NCBI GenBank assembly: GCA_028386065.3
Contig: JAKUCV010000249.1
Coordinates: 106,870 to 170,869 of the forward strand
From: Turnera subulata
Taxonomy: Eukaryota > Streptophyta > Magnoliopsida > Malpighiales > Passifloraceae
DNA: 64,000 nucleotides
Direction: 5' to 3'
The notes under the pieces are model-generated. The model did not search any database. It had not been told where the DNA came from and saw nothing but the letters and a program-made list of their open reading frames with translations. How positions within the stretch are numbered: position 1 is the first letter of the stretch; each line of letters starts with the position of its first letter. This document shows, one piece after another, positions 21,886-32,954 of the stretch. Both the position numbers and the translations under genes were made by a program.

Positions 21886-24800
21886 TGTAACGCCCCGAAT
21901 TTTCATAATTTAATTTTTCGGAATTTTCGAAATTTTTATTCCAATTTTGCCCTTGAGGAATTTTCGGAATTTTGGGTTAGGAAATAAATTAAATTACCTT
22001 GGTTATGTTTAAATTAAGTCGGTAGTATGCCGGACATGGCCTTCATTGGAGTTTAATTGGGTTTCGGAATTGGAAGTTAGGCCTACAGGTAGTTTCACTG
22101 AAACTACGTCGTATTGGGGTTTTTTTTTAAAAAAAAGAATTAGGGTTTGACTTGGGCGGGTTGACCACGCCCAAGCTCAAAACGGCGTCGTTTTGAGCTC
22201 GGGCTGGTCAAGCCCTAACCCATCTCTTTTCTCTTCTCCTCTTTTCTTTCTTTTCACTCCCCTCATCCTTTTCTTTTCAAACCGCCGCCGACCCCCCTTA
22301 GCTCTCTCTCTCTTCCTCTTCACCTTCTCATTCCCTTTCGCCATCGTCAGCACCTTGCCTTCTCTTCCTCACTCACAACTCGCCGCCACCAATACTCTCT
22401 TCTTTTTTTTCGTTAAGCTGCCGCCGCCGTCGACTGAACCACAAGGACCCGAGGCCGGTTGACCAGAGACGGATCGAGAGGATTCTGTGTGGCCTCTCTC
22501 GCGACCGGCTGCGTCACCGACGAGGAAAGCCGCCGGCCTCCTCATCCCTCTCGGTTCTTTATTTCGTTTTTCTTCTTGTTCATGTGTGGTGGGACTAACT
22601 CGTCTCGGGTTGGGTGCTTCTGATGTTGGGTTATTGTTGGTGTGTTGTTGGCGTATGTTGATTGACGTGTGTGGGTGGGTTCTGTTTCGGTCTCGGCGGG
22701 CCTTGTGTCGGGGTTTGGATGCGGGTTCGTCTGCAGTGATTCGGGTTTGGGCCGGAGGTTGCTGGTGGTGGTGTCTGACCGGAGCTGCGTTCTGCAGGGG
22801 TTGTGGGTTTCGGCAGCAAGTGTGTGTGGGTGTTTTGGAGCTCGGGTGTGCGTGCGTGTGTGTGTGCTTCACGGGCAGTCGGTGTTGTTTTCTGGGTAAG
22901 GATCCATTCGATGTTCTCTTTGCAGTTTGTTTTAAGGATCCGTAGGGGTATACTGTTGTGCTTTGTTTTTGCCGTGATGTGAATATGTTTGGCGTTGGTT
23001 GTGGCAGCTTTGGGTGGATTTCCGGCGAGTTCACCGGAATCCGGCGAAGGCTCGGGAAATTTTCCGGCGAGGCTCGGGAATATTCCGGCGAAGGTTCGGG
23101 TTTTGATTCCGGCAATTAACGGTATACTTGATGTATAATTTGTGTTATTCATGGCCTGTACTTATTATATCGGATTGGGTTATGCATTACTGTTAATGTA
23201 CATCATTGAGATCGAGAACGGGAATTATGAGGAACTTAACCGGGTATTTGCCGACACGGGTAGAACCTTAGGCCGGGAATCTTTGGGCTCGGATTGACCT
23301 TGGACTTAAGTAACTGGCTTTGAGCCCAATTCTATAATTGGTTAAATAAGGACTTAAGGAAGTGGGCTTTAGGCCGGAAACCCGTAAAGGACATAATGAG
23401 TGGGCCATGGGCCCGGGAACTACTCTTGGACTTAGTTGGGCTTAAGCCCGGTGAACCTTAGGTCCCGATACTCGAAGTTTTGGTGAGAGAACATTATGTC
23501 GGTTTTAGACCCGGGAATTTCATAAATGGGTAACTAGGGACGGGTTTAACTCAGTTGAGCATTATAGTTATATGCATGCACGTTTTTATTGTTATTGTTT
23601 GTAATTTGTTGTGTGTGCCGGTATTCAGGCACGGGTAATACCTTGGGAGCTGGAGGATCTGTTTTGGGAAAAGCTCCACAGGACAATCGTCGTTGAGGTG
23701 ACTTTATACGTCTTTTTATGTTTGTATGCATGAGCTTGTTGGATTGGTTTGTTTGAGTTGCTTGCTTGTTTGCTAACATGCTGTGATCCGTATTGTGTGC
23801 CTAAGTGTACCATTTGCTTATGAGCTGGATGTTTGGATTGATATGGTTTATAACATGTGATGTGGTTCTAGGTGTTTTGTGTGATGTATTGTGGGTCGGA
23901 GACCCGGTTATCTGATTGAGTTGTTTTATCACACAACCCTGTTAAATCACAATCCCTTGGCACACATGAACTCATAATTTGTGAATAAGAATAATGTACA
24001 GTAGAAGTTAGGCTACTGTGTGCTGATGACCGGTTGGTTCGAGCGGGAAGTGATACCCCTCGGGTTTGCTTGCGGAATAGCAAGTGTTATGCGGATTTGC
24101 ATATGGGTCTGTAATGACCGGTTCTACCTCCCTCCATCTACCTCCCCCTTTCTACCTCCCTCTTTCTCTCTGTCTCTCTCTCTCTCTCTATGGATTTGTT
24201 TGGGCTTCGTGCCTGGTTTTATTTGGGCTTATGCCTGGTTGTCTCATGAGACGGGACCGAGCTCGACGCACACTGTAGGGGCCCTGAATAATAAATCATA
24301 ATAAGAAAACTTAACACACAGCAGATGGAGAATAATGAACTGTTTGCTGGATCGTGTTGGCATGTTAGTACTGGTTGTTGTATGTTTGCATGCTTGTCTT
24401 GTTGCTCTTCTTGCCTTTCGAACTTGATCTGCACACTCTCATAATTAGGCTTATATTGCTCACTGAGTAGGCGACTCACATAATCGCCAACGTTGTTTTT
24501 TCAGACTTTAGTTAGCGTGCAGTCACTTTCCATTCTTCCAAAGTACGGACGTGGTTATCTCAGCAGGTAGCTGTGCTTGATCTCCCGGTTGGATCCATAG
24601 AGTCGGCATGCATGTTGTTTTGTTTCTCTTATTTTTACTCCGTTTGTTTCTTTCGCTGCATTGAATTTTTTATTGAGATGTCACTGTTGATTTTGGATTA
24701 CATTATCGGCGGGTTGCCGCGTTTATGTGTTGAGGATGTTTCGGCAGGATGCCGGGTTGTCTTGTGGCTTGTCAAGCCGGATTGTTTTGTTCTTTATGAC

Positions 24801-24927
24801 ATCTCGTTTTATTAAGAATTTGGATAATGTTTTTGATATTGGATTTCGTGTCCCGGGTTTCAGGGGTATTTTGGTAAATTCCTTGTGATTAAGTATTTTA
24901 TTGATAAATTGGGACACGGGTGTTTCA
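21886..24927 (+). mobile_element. Family L copy B: 3.04-kb LTR-like element
   Basis: Begins TGTAACGCCCCGAATTTTC and ends GGGACACGGGTGTTTCA, the same ends as copy C. Flanks ACTCA and CTTGG do not match, so no target duplication is seen, perhaps because of later deletion. Internal landmarks shared with copy C: a CT-rich stretch with GCCGCCG (22250-22430), GGGC..GCCC dyads (23330-23480), a (CT)n tract (24160-24190) and a CAGCAGGTAGCTGTGCT block near 24560. No protein-coding sequence. A solo LTR of a large LTR element is the likeliest identity. Orientation follows the TGTAACG end by convention. Confidence 0.75.
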
Positions 24928-25700
24928 CTTGGATTGCTGCAAACTGAGTCTGCAGGTTACTGTGTGGGGGTGATATCCCCTCGAGACTGTGTTTTGGAGT
25001 TGTTTGCTGGCGGCTTTGGTTGTGGGATAATGAACAAGTTTTTAGTGATGTTGGACCTCCCCTCAATCCAATGATGTTTGTTCAGTCTTACTGTCGTGAA
25101 GTGTTGCATTCTATGGCTTCTATCCTTGTGCCGAAGCAGGTATCGGGTGGACGACCTCCTGCGATTTGGCAGGCTCCTACGGTAGGTTGGGTAAAGTTAA
25201 ATACAGATGGAGCTGTTCGTATGTCCTCTGGTGAGGCAGCTGCAAGGGGTGTGTTGAGGGGTTCGGCGGGGGAATGGCTGCATGGTTTCTCCTGCCATTT
25301 GGGTTCTTGCTCGGTGCTAAATGCTGAGTTGTGGGGTTTGTTCGTTGGATTGTGGCTGGCTTTTGATATGGGGTTTCGACGTGTCCTTGTGGAGGTGGAT
25401 TCTTTGGATGCTGTTCGAAACCTGCAGGCTTTGACACCATCCTCCCGTCGCAGTACAGCTTTGTTGCGGTCTGTGCAGGAGCTGCTCCGGCTGCCATAGG
25501 AAGTCCGACTCTCTCATATCTATCGTGATTCTAATTCATGTGCTGATTGGTTTGCTAAGCATGGTTTGTCTTTGTCGTTAGGGATTTATTATTTCCGCAG
25601 GTACCTGTTGGTTGTCTTGACACTATCCTGCGCGACATTATTGGTGCTCTTTTAAGGTCCCTATAATGCTCTTCTCATCTCAATTCAACAAAAAAAAAAA
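24928..25700 (+). pseudogene. LINE-A RNase H domain and poly-A end
   Basis: Reads FGVVCWRLWLWDNEQVF, then WVKLNTDGAVRMSSG (first catalytic Asp in NTDGA), AELWGLFVGLWLAFDMG (Glu) and VEVDSLDAV (Asp), the RVT_3 RNase H found at the C-terminus of plant LINE ORF2. After a stop at 25497 the frame continues as SHIYRDSNSCADWFAK, the last RNase H motif. Within about 150 bp a run of A residues (25690-25700) marks the element end. Only one or two stops occur, so this is the best kept part of LINE-A. Confidence 0.85.
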
Positions 25701-25702
25701 AG

Positions 25703-26352
25703 AAGCCGTGCTAAATTATTGATTGCCACAATTGTTTATTCCCATGACCGACACTTCTTTCGAGTACTTATTTTCAGCTCCGATCCGTGTGGCGTCAGGC
25801 CTGAAGCGTCCTGAATAAGTAAAAATTTGCATCTGCGCCAATTACTGTTTTGAATAAATTCACTCTACATGTATGATAACTATATATAAATTTGGAAATT
25901 GAAAATTTAGAAGAGTACGCATTTCTTGTTCGTCTTCCTCTCTTTTTTTCTTTTTTCTTTTTAGAATAAACAACCAAAGACAATCGTTCCCATCAAAATC
26001 CTTGAAGCAAACATAAGAAAAAAACAGCGAGCGTATATCACGTTTTTCGTACCTAGCCAAATCTAGTATCCTAACAACCAAAGCATCATGGAATAATCCA
26101 AAAGGTTAATGTGCATAAATTAATAACTATGAAAGTATAGGTGAATGGTAGTGATAGATCTATCTTTTCCCAAATCTATGGTCTATACCACTCCACCAAC
26201 GTCTGCTGCGTCTCTATATTGTCATTATGGCATCTTGTCTCCGGCATTAGACATTAAATTATTAACTCAGTGGAAATGTGCTTTTTTTTATATATGCTAA
26301 GGAGTGAAAATGTGTTAATAATGGAAAAGAAAATAAGGGGGAAGGTAAATAT
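25703..26352. other. AT-rich intergenic DNA, no gene seen
   Basis: 650 bp of low-complexity, AT-rich DNA between the LINE-A tail and Cop2. It starts with the AAGCCGT repeat (possible LINE duplication) and ends with AATAT, the Cop2 target duplication. No convincing ORF. Confidence 0.5.
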
Positions 26353-26831
26353 TGTTATAAATAAATTATGGTGAATGTCATTGTTACCATCCAGTAAAAC
26401 TCATTTTTACCATACCCGAATTTACCCCCGATAAATACTTTACCCATACACCAAACTTCTACTTGGAATTATCTCTTTGGCTAATTACCCTCCATAATTC
26501 CATTTGTCCTAATCCTAATATCATCTTCCTTTACCTAACATCCCTTTGATTTTATCCTTTTAAATTAATCATACTTATTTGTTTTTATGCTCCCATTTCC
26601 AATCTATAAATACCCCTTCATTCCTTCACTTTCATACACTAACAACCCACCATAAACTTCACTCTCTTCTCATTCCATACACTTCTCTTCCAATCTCCCT
26701 CCATCTAAATTTATTATTCTCTTCTACATTTATTATCAAAAGTGTATTATTATTACCAAAGTTGTATTATTACCTTGATCAAGTTTGTATTATTCCATCA
26801 AATAGTGAAAATTTCCCCCAATTTTATAACA
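26353..26831 (+). repeat. Cop2 5' LTR
   Basis: 479 bp, TGTTATAAATAAATTATGG to AATTTTATAACA. The core promoter region includes CTATAAATACCCC at about 26605. It matches the 3' LTR except for a few substitutions and a 10-bp duplication (GATCAAGTTT) private to the 3' copy. Confidence 0.9.
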
Positions 26832-26848
26832 CGTTATCAGCACGAGTC
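26832..26848 (+). promoter_or_regulatory. Cop2 primer binding site
   Basis: Directly after the LTR: CGTTATCAGCACGAG. A TATCAGCACGAG-type primer site is common among plant copia elements and differs from the TGGTAGCGGAGCC site of Cop1. Confidence 0.65.
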
Positions 26849-27099
26849 TCTACTCTATTAAGGTATTTATTTCTAAAATTTTTCTTATTACTACTTTCAT
26901 CCTTTCTATATATGTTATATATTCTTTATTATTATGCTATTATTATTGTTGAAAGATTTATCGAGTAAGCATATATATATTATATATTCTTTATTATTAT
27001 GCCATTATTATTGCCGAAAGATTTATCGAGTAGGTGTATATTATATCTATTATTATGCTTGTACTTAATTTATGTTTATGTTTTTATTTAAATTACAAA

Positions 27100-27316
27100 T
27101 GGGCTCATAAAAGGCCCATTGCCTTTAATTTTCGGTTATTTATTGGGCTACGAAAAGGCCCATTATATTTAATTTCTCGTTTTCATTTACGTTTTGATTG
27201 GGCTCGTACAAGGCCCATTGCATTTAATTCTCGCTCTAATTTCATTTATGTTATTCTTGGGCTCATATAAGGCCCATCGTATTTATTTTTGACTGGGCTA
27301 ATTTATAAAAGGCCCA
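27100..27316 (+). repeat. Five TGGGCT..AGGCCCA dyads in the Cop2 leader
   Basis: Units at 27100-27118, 27144-27162, 27199-27217, 27258-27276 and 27294-27316. Four have the form TGGGCTnnnnnnAAGGCCCA (19 bp), and the fifth has a 4-bp longer spacer. Each of the first four is followed by an AT-rich stretch, so they look like a degenerate tandem repeat. They lie between the primer site and gag. GGCCCA/TGGGCY is the plant site II motif bound by TCP factors. Confidence 0.8.
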
Positions 27317-27496
27317 TGTTTATTTATTTTTAATTAAATCTTTTATTTATTTAAATTTTGGAATTATGTTAATTGAAGGCCGTTAAAATTTCCAGAAGAA
27401 ATTTTGTTATGGGCATTGAATGAATTTTAAATGCAAATTGTCTGGCAGACGCAATAAAAAGCGAATATATAGCAAAGACTGGATGTCTTACTGCCA

Positions 27497-27957
27497 AAAG
27501 ATCCCGCAGATCTTTGAGGAAAATTGAAGAAAGATGTTGTATGACCACCAGAAGGTGGATATTGTGTGACCATCCGATGATGGATACTGTTATTATCTTG
27601 CTTACCCTGAAGGTGCAAGCCAGTATATATTGAATAATTTTAATTTATGTTTCAGTTTTATTATTATGTGCTATTTTATTTTATTTTATTTACTTTACAG
27701 CATTTTATCATCGTTTCTAAAATAATGGCTCAAGCATTTGTCCTGAAGACAATGCAAGTTGACATCCAAGGGGGAGAATTATATGTGTGGATGTCAACTT
27801 TTTCACATATCATGTGATAGTATAATCTCGAAATAAAAAAATTTAATACGCTCCAGAAGAGCATAAGTTTGAATATGTTCCTGAAAAACGCATGCTTTAC
27901 TATGATCTAGAAGATCATATATTTACGCTCTGGAAGAGCTAATACTCTTGAAGAGTA
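27497..27957 (+). repeat. Micro-hairpin cluster 1 in the Cop2 leader and gag region
   Basis: Short perfect inverted repeats with 4-5 nt loops: 27497-27515 (7-bp arms), 27545-27558, 27570-27583, 27850-27862, 27901-27919 (TATGATC/GATCATA), 27927-27939 and 27943-27957. Most loops fit NNGAA (CAGAA, TAGAA, TGGAA, TTGAA). The arms are unrelated from hairpin to hairpin. No open frame covers them. Confidence 0.65.
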
Positions 27958-28142
27958 CAGAAACCTCCATTTACAGTAGTAAAAGAGATTATTATGGATC
28001 CTGTTTAATTGACTCTACTCTATTCCCTGAAGCGAATAAGACAGTATAATTAATTGTGCTTATGGCCCTGGATGAGGTTTTAATGGCAAAGGGAAAATAT
28101 GCATATTATTATTGCATAATGGATCCATAACTGGAGAACATT

Positions 28143-28647
28143 TGAAACACCCGTGTCCCAATTTTACAAATAAAACACTCAAATAAAGGAAATTACCAAA
28201 ACACCCCTGAAACCCGGGACACGAAATCCAAAATCAACAATATCCAAAATTCTTAATAAAAAGAGATGTCATAACAACCATAGTCAAACTGGCTTAGCAA
28301 GCCTCAAATCAAACCCGGCATCCTGCCGATACATCATCAATAGTAAATCCCGGCAATCCGCCGATAAAATAATCCAAACTCAATAGTGACATCTCAATCA
28401 AAATTCCAATGCAGCGGAAGAAACACACGGAGTAAAAATAAGAGAAACAAAAACAACATGCATGCCGACTATATGGATCCAACCGGGAGATCAAGCACAG
28501 CTACCTGCTGAGATAACCACGTCCGTACTCTGGAAGGATGGAAAGTGACTGCACGCTATCTAAAGTCTGAAAAACAACGTTGGCGATTATGTGAGCGCCT
28601 ACTCAGTGAGCAATAAAAATCAAATTCTGAAAATTCGGGGCGTTACA
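28143..28647 (-). mobile_element. Family L mini-element (505 bp), both ends and target duplication intact
   Basis: On the minus strand it begins TGTAACGCCCCGAATTTTC and ends GGGACACGGGTGTTTCA, exactly the family L ends. It keeps only about 30 bp of the 5' end joined to the last about 470 bp, starting at TGCTCACTGAGTAGGCG. Flanking 5-bp duplications are exact: ACATT at 28138-28142 and 28648-28652. It sits where Cop2 DNA meets a LINE fragment. Either it moved as a small non-autonomous form or it lost about 2.5 kb after insertion. Confidence 0.8.
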
Positions 28648-28652
28648 ACATT

Positions 28653-29600
28653 CAAAGAGGAATTGTCCTCATACATAAGTATATATAGATATTTATCTGT
28701 AGGGTACAACATTGACTCTAAAACTTTGAGCCTCGTTGTTGATGTTGACCCTAACACTGTCGTTCCAGGAGAACCACATACCACCCATGTTGTTTTCTGC
28801 AGGTATCTCAAACCGATTCGTTGTAGGAAAACGGAGTGGGATTACACCATGATTTTCTCCTGCTTGCCACAAAGTCTCAGTAATCAGTACCATGTTGGGC
28901 TTGTACTGATTCTTCAAATCCCTAAAGGTACGCACAAAATCTTGGGGCCTTCTTGCTACACCCCTGCAATTCCATAGTAGAAGTCGTACCTTATGCCATG
29001 TAGGTGGTAACCCAGTCACCCTTAGGACGCTCCGAGCCATCATGGAAACCTGATAATAACTGCTTTGATTTAAAATTTGACATGAAGGCTCTAGCTGAAA
29101 ATCCTGCAGTCTATTAGATACGAAAAACATAATAGAGTTAGCCGAGCCATAAAAGGAAGCCCTTAGATTGCTTTGGTCCTCTAGGAAGAATGTTTCTTCC
29201 ATAGGAGTTACAAAGAACCTAGATGAATAAAGTTCATCAACAAACACTAAACGAGGAATTCTCGCCAGATCATTCGGTAATTCCTCTTGCTGCTCATTCA
29301 CCATGCTATAAGCTAACCTATTTCTTCTTCCTAGAGAGGCACCCTCAACAAAGAAAACAGTAGCTGGGGAAGGCATTTTTCTTGTCTTGTTGAGTTTTCT
29401 GAGTTTTCTGCATCTTCTTGTCTCAACCGCCTCCCCTTCTTATAGTTTGAGATTAGACAGCTAGTTGTCAGTTTTTCAAATTGTGGACTCTTTTTCTGTC
29501 TCCGAAAAGATCCAGAAGATTTTTCGGTAATTAAAAACTTTGCATTATTTGTCAGTAAGCTCCAAAGTTGTTTTTGAAAAAGTTTGCTCAATAATTCTGA
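28653..29600 (-). pseudogene. LINE-C fragment: 5' region with start of AP endonuclease
   Basis: The minus-strand ORF 29376-28693 has an N-terminal variable part, then VRLLLWNCRGVARR and NMVLITETLWQ, the opening motifs of the L1-type apurinic endonuclease that nicks target DNA (N in WNCRG, E in ITET). It continues to MGGMWFSWNDSV and stops at about 28690. The RT half is absent. LINE copies are usually truncated at the 5' end, so a piece keeping only the 5' end suggests later deletion at the junction occupied by the family L mini-element. The LINE boundary near 29600 is not sharp. Confidence 0.7.
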
Positions 29601-31189
29601 TCTTTTCCGACATGAGTGGCAGATATAAGCCTAAAATTGGCACATATATTGCAGCCTGAAGCTAGCAATCTAAGTTATTAAACTTAGCATATCCAGCCAA
29701 AAGTTGGAATGCACTAGCCTAAAGCTAGCAATTTTTAAGTGTTTAAATACACAGTTTGCACAGCCTGAAGCTGAGACCAACTAGAAGTTGGCTGATAAAT
29801 ATGTAATTTATAGCTAGTATGCCCCAGCCAGAAGCTGGTAAATAATCTTCCTAAGTCATCATATCCAGCCTGAAGCTGGCATATATATATATAGCAGCCT
29901 GAAGCTGGCACCAACTTGAAGTTGGTACATGGACATATTGTTTGGTTTGGCCGGTTGGGCCATCCCGGGTCAATAATGATGCACAAAATTTATTTGGTCA
30001 TTCATTGAAAAACCAGAAGTTTTTACAATCAATGAATTTCCATGTATTTGTTTGCTGCGAAATTAATAATACGGCCTTCCTAAGATGAGATTGGCCTAGA
30101 CCAACAAGTTTGGGATTAATTCTGGGATATGAACGCAGACTGATAAATCCGTTGTGTTGACCATCTAGGTAATTTTTACGATGCATCGACTAGATGGTCC
30201 ATTATGTGACGCAAGTTGGCATTGTGCACACTTGTTTTAATGATTACGCCACTTGCGGGTACATATCCCTAATTATGTTATTAGACTATATGTCTAAATA
30301 ATGCTGGTATATTTCTTCAATGGATAGTGTCTATCATTGAAAATAAACCCAAACAGATCTGGGGGAACATTGACAATTGATTGCAAGACCATTGATGAAA
30401 TATGACTATTTGAGAAAATGGTATTTTACATGCAATAACACTTATGTGCATCAAGCCAAACAAAAGGTCTCCCCATTTAATTGGTTCATGGTCACTAGTA
30501 ACACCCATCTTCAGACCATTGGTTATACAGTATATAATGCTCCACCACAGCATAGTAAAATTGGTCCTTAAAGAAAGTTGGGAATAGATGTTGGGCATAA
30601 AAATCTCCATCAATTACAAAGTAATTGAAACCATTGATTAATGATTGGAGATTTGTTTATTGTTAATTTAGTGAAAGAGTTTACCCAACATCAGGGGGAG
30701 AAAATAAGCAGCTGGATCAAGATATTATTGAAATACATTATCAATATATAGTTGTTGATCCTCAAACGAATTTGTGTGAACATGAAGTTCAAAAAATGAT
30801 TCATTTACAACATATTAGTAAGTCAATTGCGAGACATATTTATTGATTTGAAAAGTGTGACCATACCAGTTGCATATGCTCCTGTTCAAATTAATGTTCC
30901 AGAAGAACAAGTATAGTATGCAAATGAATCTAAAGTACGCATAAAGCGTAGAATATACTCGGTTCCAAAAGAAAAGAAATTCTCGATAGAGAAAAAGGAG
31001 CAAAGAGATAAGATGGTCCCAGTAAGAAAATAAGGCCTCCAGTAGAGGTTTGTATTAAAATTCCTCAAGAAGAGGAAAATCCTCCAAAAGAGGTTTTCTG
31101 ACACAGATTGATAAAGTTCCAGAAGTAACACAAGTATCTGAAATAAATAAAAATGATGAGATCTCAATTACAGTGTCAGGAATGTGATG
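29601..31189 (+). pseudogene. Cop2 degenerate internal region with micro-hairpin cluster 2
   Basis: No open protein remains, but the Cop2 interior continues here, seen as gag-pol traces and AGGGGGAG tracts (about 30693). Between 29670 and 29926 there are further short hairpins: 29670-29687 (CTAAGTT/AACTTAG), 29714-29728, 29777-29791, 29795-29811, 29824-29838, 29865-29879 and 29910-29926. The repeated text is AGCCTGAAGCTGGC with variations. More occur at 31036-31048 and 31061-31077. Assignment to Cop2 rests on the enclosing LTRs. Confidence 0.5.
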
Positions 31190-31816
31190 GAACCGACGTG
31201 AAATAACCGTCGACGGAATATTTATTTTATTTATAATATAGCGCTAAATAAAAATGAGGATCATGAACCTACATTGATGAATGTAGGCGCAAAAACGATT
31301 GGCCAAAAATAAGAGAAATGTAATTAAGGTTGTGTTGGACTTGCTTGTGAACTGAGAAATTTTCGGACCTGTAGTCCATACACCAGATGGTGTAAAATTG
31401 ATCAATCGTAAAAAGGGTATTTGTGCGAAAAGATAATGAGATATAAAAGCACGGTTTTTATAGCACAAGTTTTTATCCAAATGACCTGATATTAATTATG
31501 AGGAGATACACTCCCCTGTGGTGGATGTAATTATTTTTATAAGTCTGACATTATATGAAAAGAATTAGAAATGCATCAAATGAATGCTTTTACAGCCTAC
31601 TATGGATCCATAAGTCGTGAAATATACATGAAGATCCCTGAAGGATCCAAGTTGTCTGAAGCAACTAATTCCCGGGAAATTACAAAATTTGGAGTTAATC
31701 TTTACATGATCATTATGAGTATGGATAAATTTATGTTGATATGTTTAGTGATTGGAACTCCAGAAGAAGCTTCCAAATACCGTGCTATTAGACAGGTCCT
31801 GGAGTACCCTGTCTAA
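31190..31816 (+). pseudogene. Cop2 RT N-terminal fragment
   Basis: Broken reading across three frames: NRREITVDGIF, then EPTLMNVGAKTIGQK, which matches the conserved pre-RT region. It continues to MHQMNAFTAYYGSISREIYM and KIPEGSKL, corresponding to the copia motif DVVTAYLYG..IYMKIPEG. At least five disruptions in 600 bp. The YVDD box is not recognisable. Confidence 0.7.
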
Positions 31817-31914
31817 GTACAATATGTATTGCTTGTAACATAAAGCCTGAAGCTTTTGCTATAAATACATATTCTATTATCTTGGTATATGAAATTATTT
31901 TAACCTTGTGAGGC

Positions 31915-32275
31915 CAAGGTGCATCTAGTTGGTTTTGCAGATGTAGGTCTTTTATTTGATCCACATAAAGCACAGGTAGATACATCAAGTATCATTGTGA
32001 CCAGAAAACAAAGTATCGTTGTTGCCTCTTCAAATAATGGAGAAATTGTGTTCATACATGAAGTTAGCCGAGAATGTGCTTGGCTAAGATCGATGATGCA
32101 GCATAGTCAAGATTCATATGGATTAGTTAGCGAGGAAGATGTTCCAACGACGATTTATGAAGATAATGCTAGCTGCATTGCCCAATTGAAGGGAGGATAC
32201 ATCAAGAATCATTCAAGTGACATCTGGCAGATTTATTTACAAAATCAGTTCCTACTACAACTTTTGAAGAATTGA
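31915..32275 (+). pseudogene. Cop2 RNase H fragment
   Basis: Reads HLVGFADVGLLFDPHKA, SIIVTRKQSIVVASSNN and EVSRECAWLRSMMQHSQ, then YEDNASCIAQLKGGYIKN, the C-terminal RNase H of copia pol. It degrades the RNA strand of the cDNA hybrid. A compact fragment with a few losses; RT-RNase H continuity upstream is lost. It lies just before the polypurine tract, as expected. Confidence 0.8.
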
Positions 32276-32453
32276 TGAAGAGGATTGGTTTATGGAGGAT
32301 TCGAGATATCAAGGGATGCCAAAATCAGGGGGAGTAGAATACGCACTGCACTCTTTTTTCCTTCACCAAGTTTTTGTCCCACTGGGTTTTTCTTGGTAAG
32401 GTTTTTAACGAGGCAGTACTTCCTAAGCGTATTCTATCTAAGGTGCAATGACA

Positions 32454-32465
32454 TTCAAGGGGGAG
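32454..32465 (+). promoter_or_regulatory. Cop2 polypurine tract
   Basis: TTCAAGGGGGAG directly before the 3' LTR. Similar tracts occur at about 27770 (CCAAGGGGGAG) and 32324 (TCAGGGGGAG). Confidence 0.75.
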
Positions 32466-32954
32466 TGTTATAAATAAATTATGGTGAATGTCATTGTTAC
32501 CATCCAGTAAAACTCATTTTTACCATACCCGAATTTACCCCCGATAAATACTTTACCCATACACCAAACTTCTACTTGGAATTATCTCTTTGGCTAATTA
32601 CCCTCCATAATTCCATTTGTCCTAATCCTAATATCATCTTCCTTTACCTAACATCCCTTTGATTTTATCCTTTTAAATTAATCATACTTATTTGTTTTTA
32701 TCCTCCCATTTCCAACTATAAATACCCCTTCATTCCTTCACTTTCATACACTTACAACCCACCATAAACTTCACTCTTTTCTCATTCCATACACTTCTCT
32801 TCCAATCTCCCTCCATCTAAATTTATTATTCTCTTCTACATATTATTATCAAAAGTGTATTATTGTTATCAAAATTGTATTATTACCTTGATCAAGTTTG
32901 ATCAAGTTTGTATTATTCCATCAAATAGTGAAAATCTCCCCCAATTTTATAACA
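32466..32954 (+). repeat. Cop2 3' LTR
   Basis: 489 bp, same ends as the 5' LTR, followed by the AATAT duplication at 32955-32959. It has a 10-bp tandem duplication around 32893-32912 absent from the 5' LTR. Confidence 0.9.

Larger units (their letters stand above)
16419..25702 (+). mobile_element. LINE-A: 5'-truncated L1-type LINE with nested insertions
   Basis: Four coding blocks of one non-LTR retrotransposon lie in order on the plus strand: endonuclease-RT linker (16445-17022), RT (20041-21109), zf-RVT (21110-21720) and RNase H (24928-25620), ending in a poly-A run at 25690-25700. Family L copies A and B and a SINE split it. A short direct repeat AAGCCGT occurs at 16412-16418 and again just after the poly-A (25703-25709), a plausible target duplication. 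If correct, the LINE portion is about 3 kb, truncated at its 5' end as usual. All blocks carry stops. Confidence 0.8.
26353..32954 (+). mobile_element. Cop2: complete but decayed Ty1-copia retrotransposon
   Basis: Two direct LTRs (26353-26831 and 32466-32954) begin TGTTATAA and end TTATAACA, a perfect 8-bp inverted end. The element is flanked by exact 5-bp duplications AATAT (26348-26352 and 32955-32959). Primer site, leader, decayed gag-pol and a polypurine tract are present. Inserted within are a LINE endonuclease fragment and the 505-bp family L element. Pol survives as short RT and RNase H fragments, so the insertion is old, although the two LTRs still match closely. The sequence just before the 3' LTR (TTTTTGTCCCACTGGGTTTT, about 32370) is a common copia 3' signature. 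Confidence 0.9.

Noticed and set aside
22369..23115. 248-codon minus-strand ORF
   Set aside because: Pro/Thr/His-rich, antisense through family L copy B; overlapping frames on both strands are also open and copy C does not preserve it.
24020..24301. 93-codon ORF repeated in family L copies B and C (46607-46885)
   Set aside because: Conserved because the DNA repeat is conserved; it includes a (CT)n tract of varying length and is not supported by a coding pattern.
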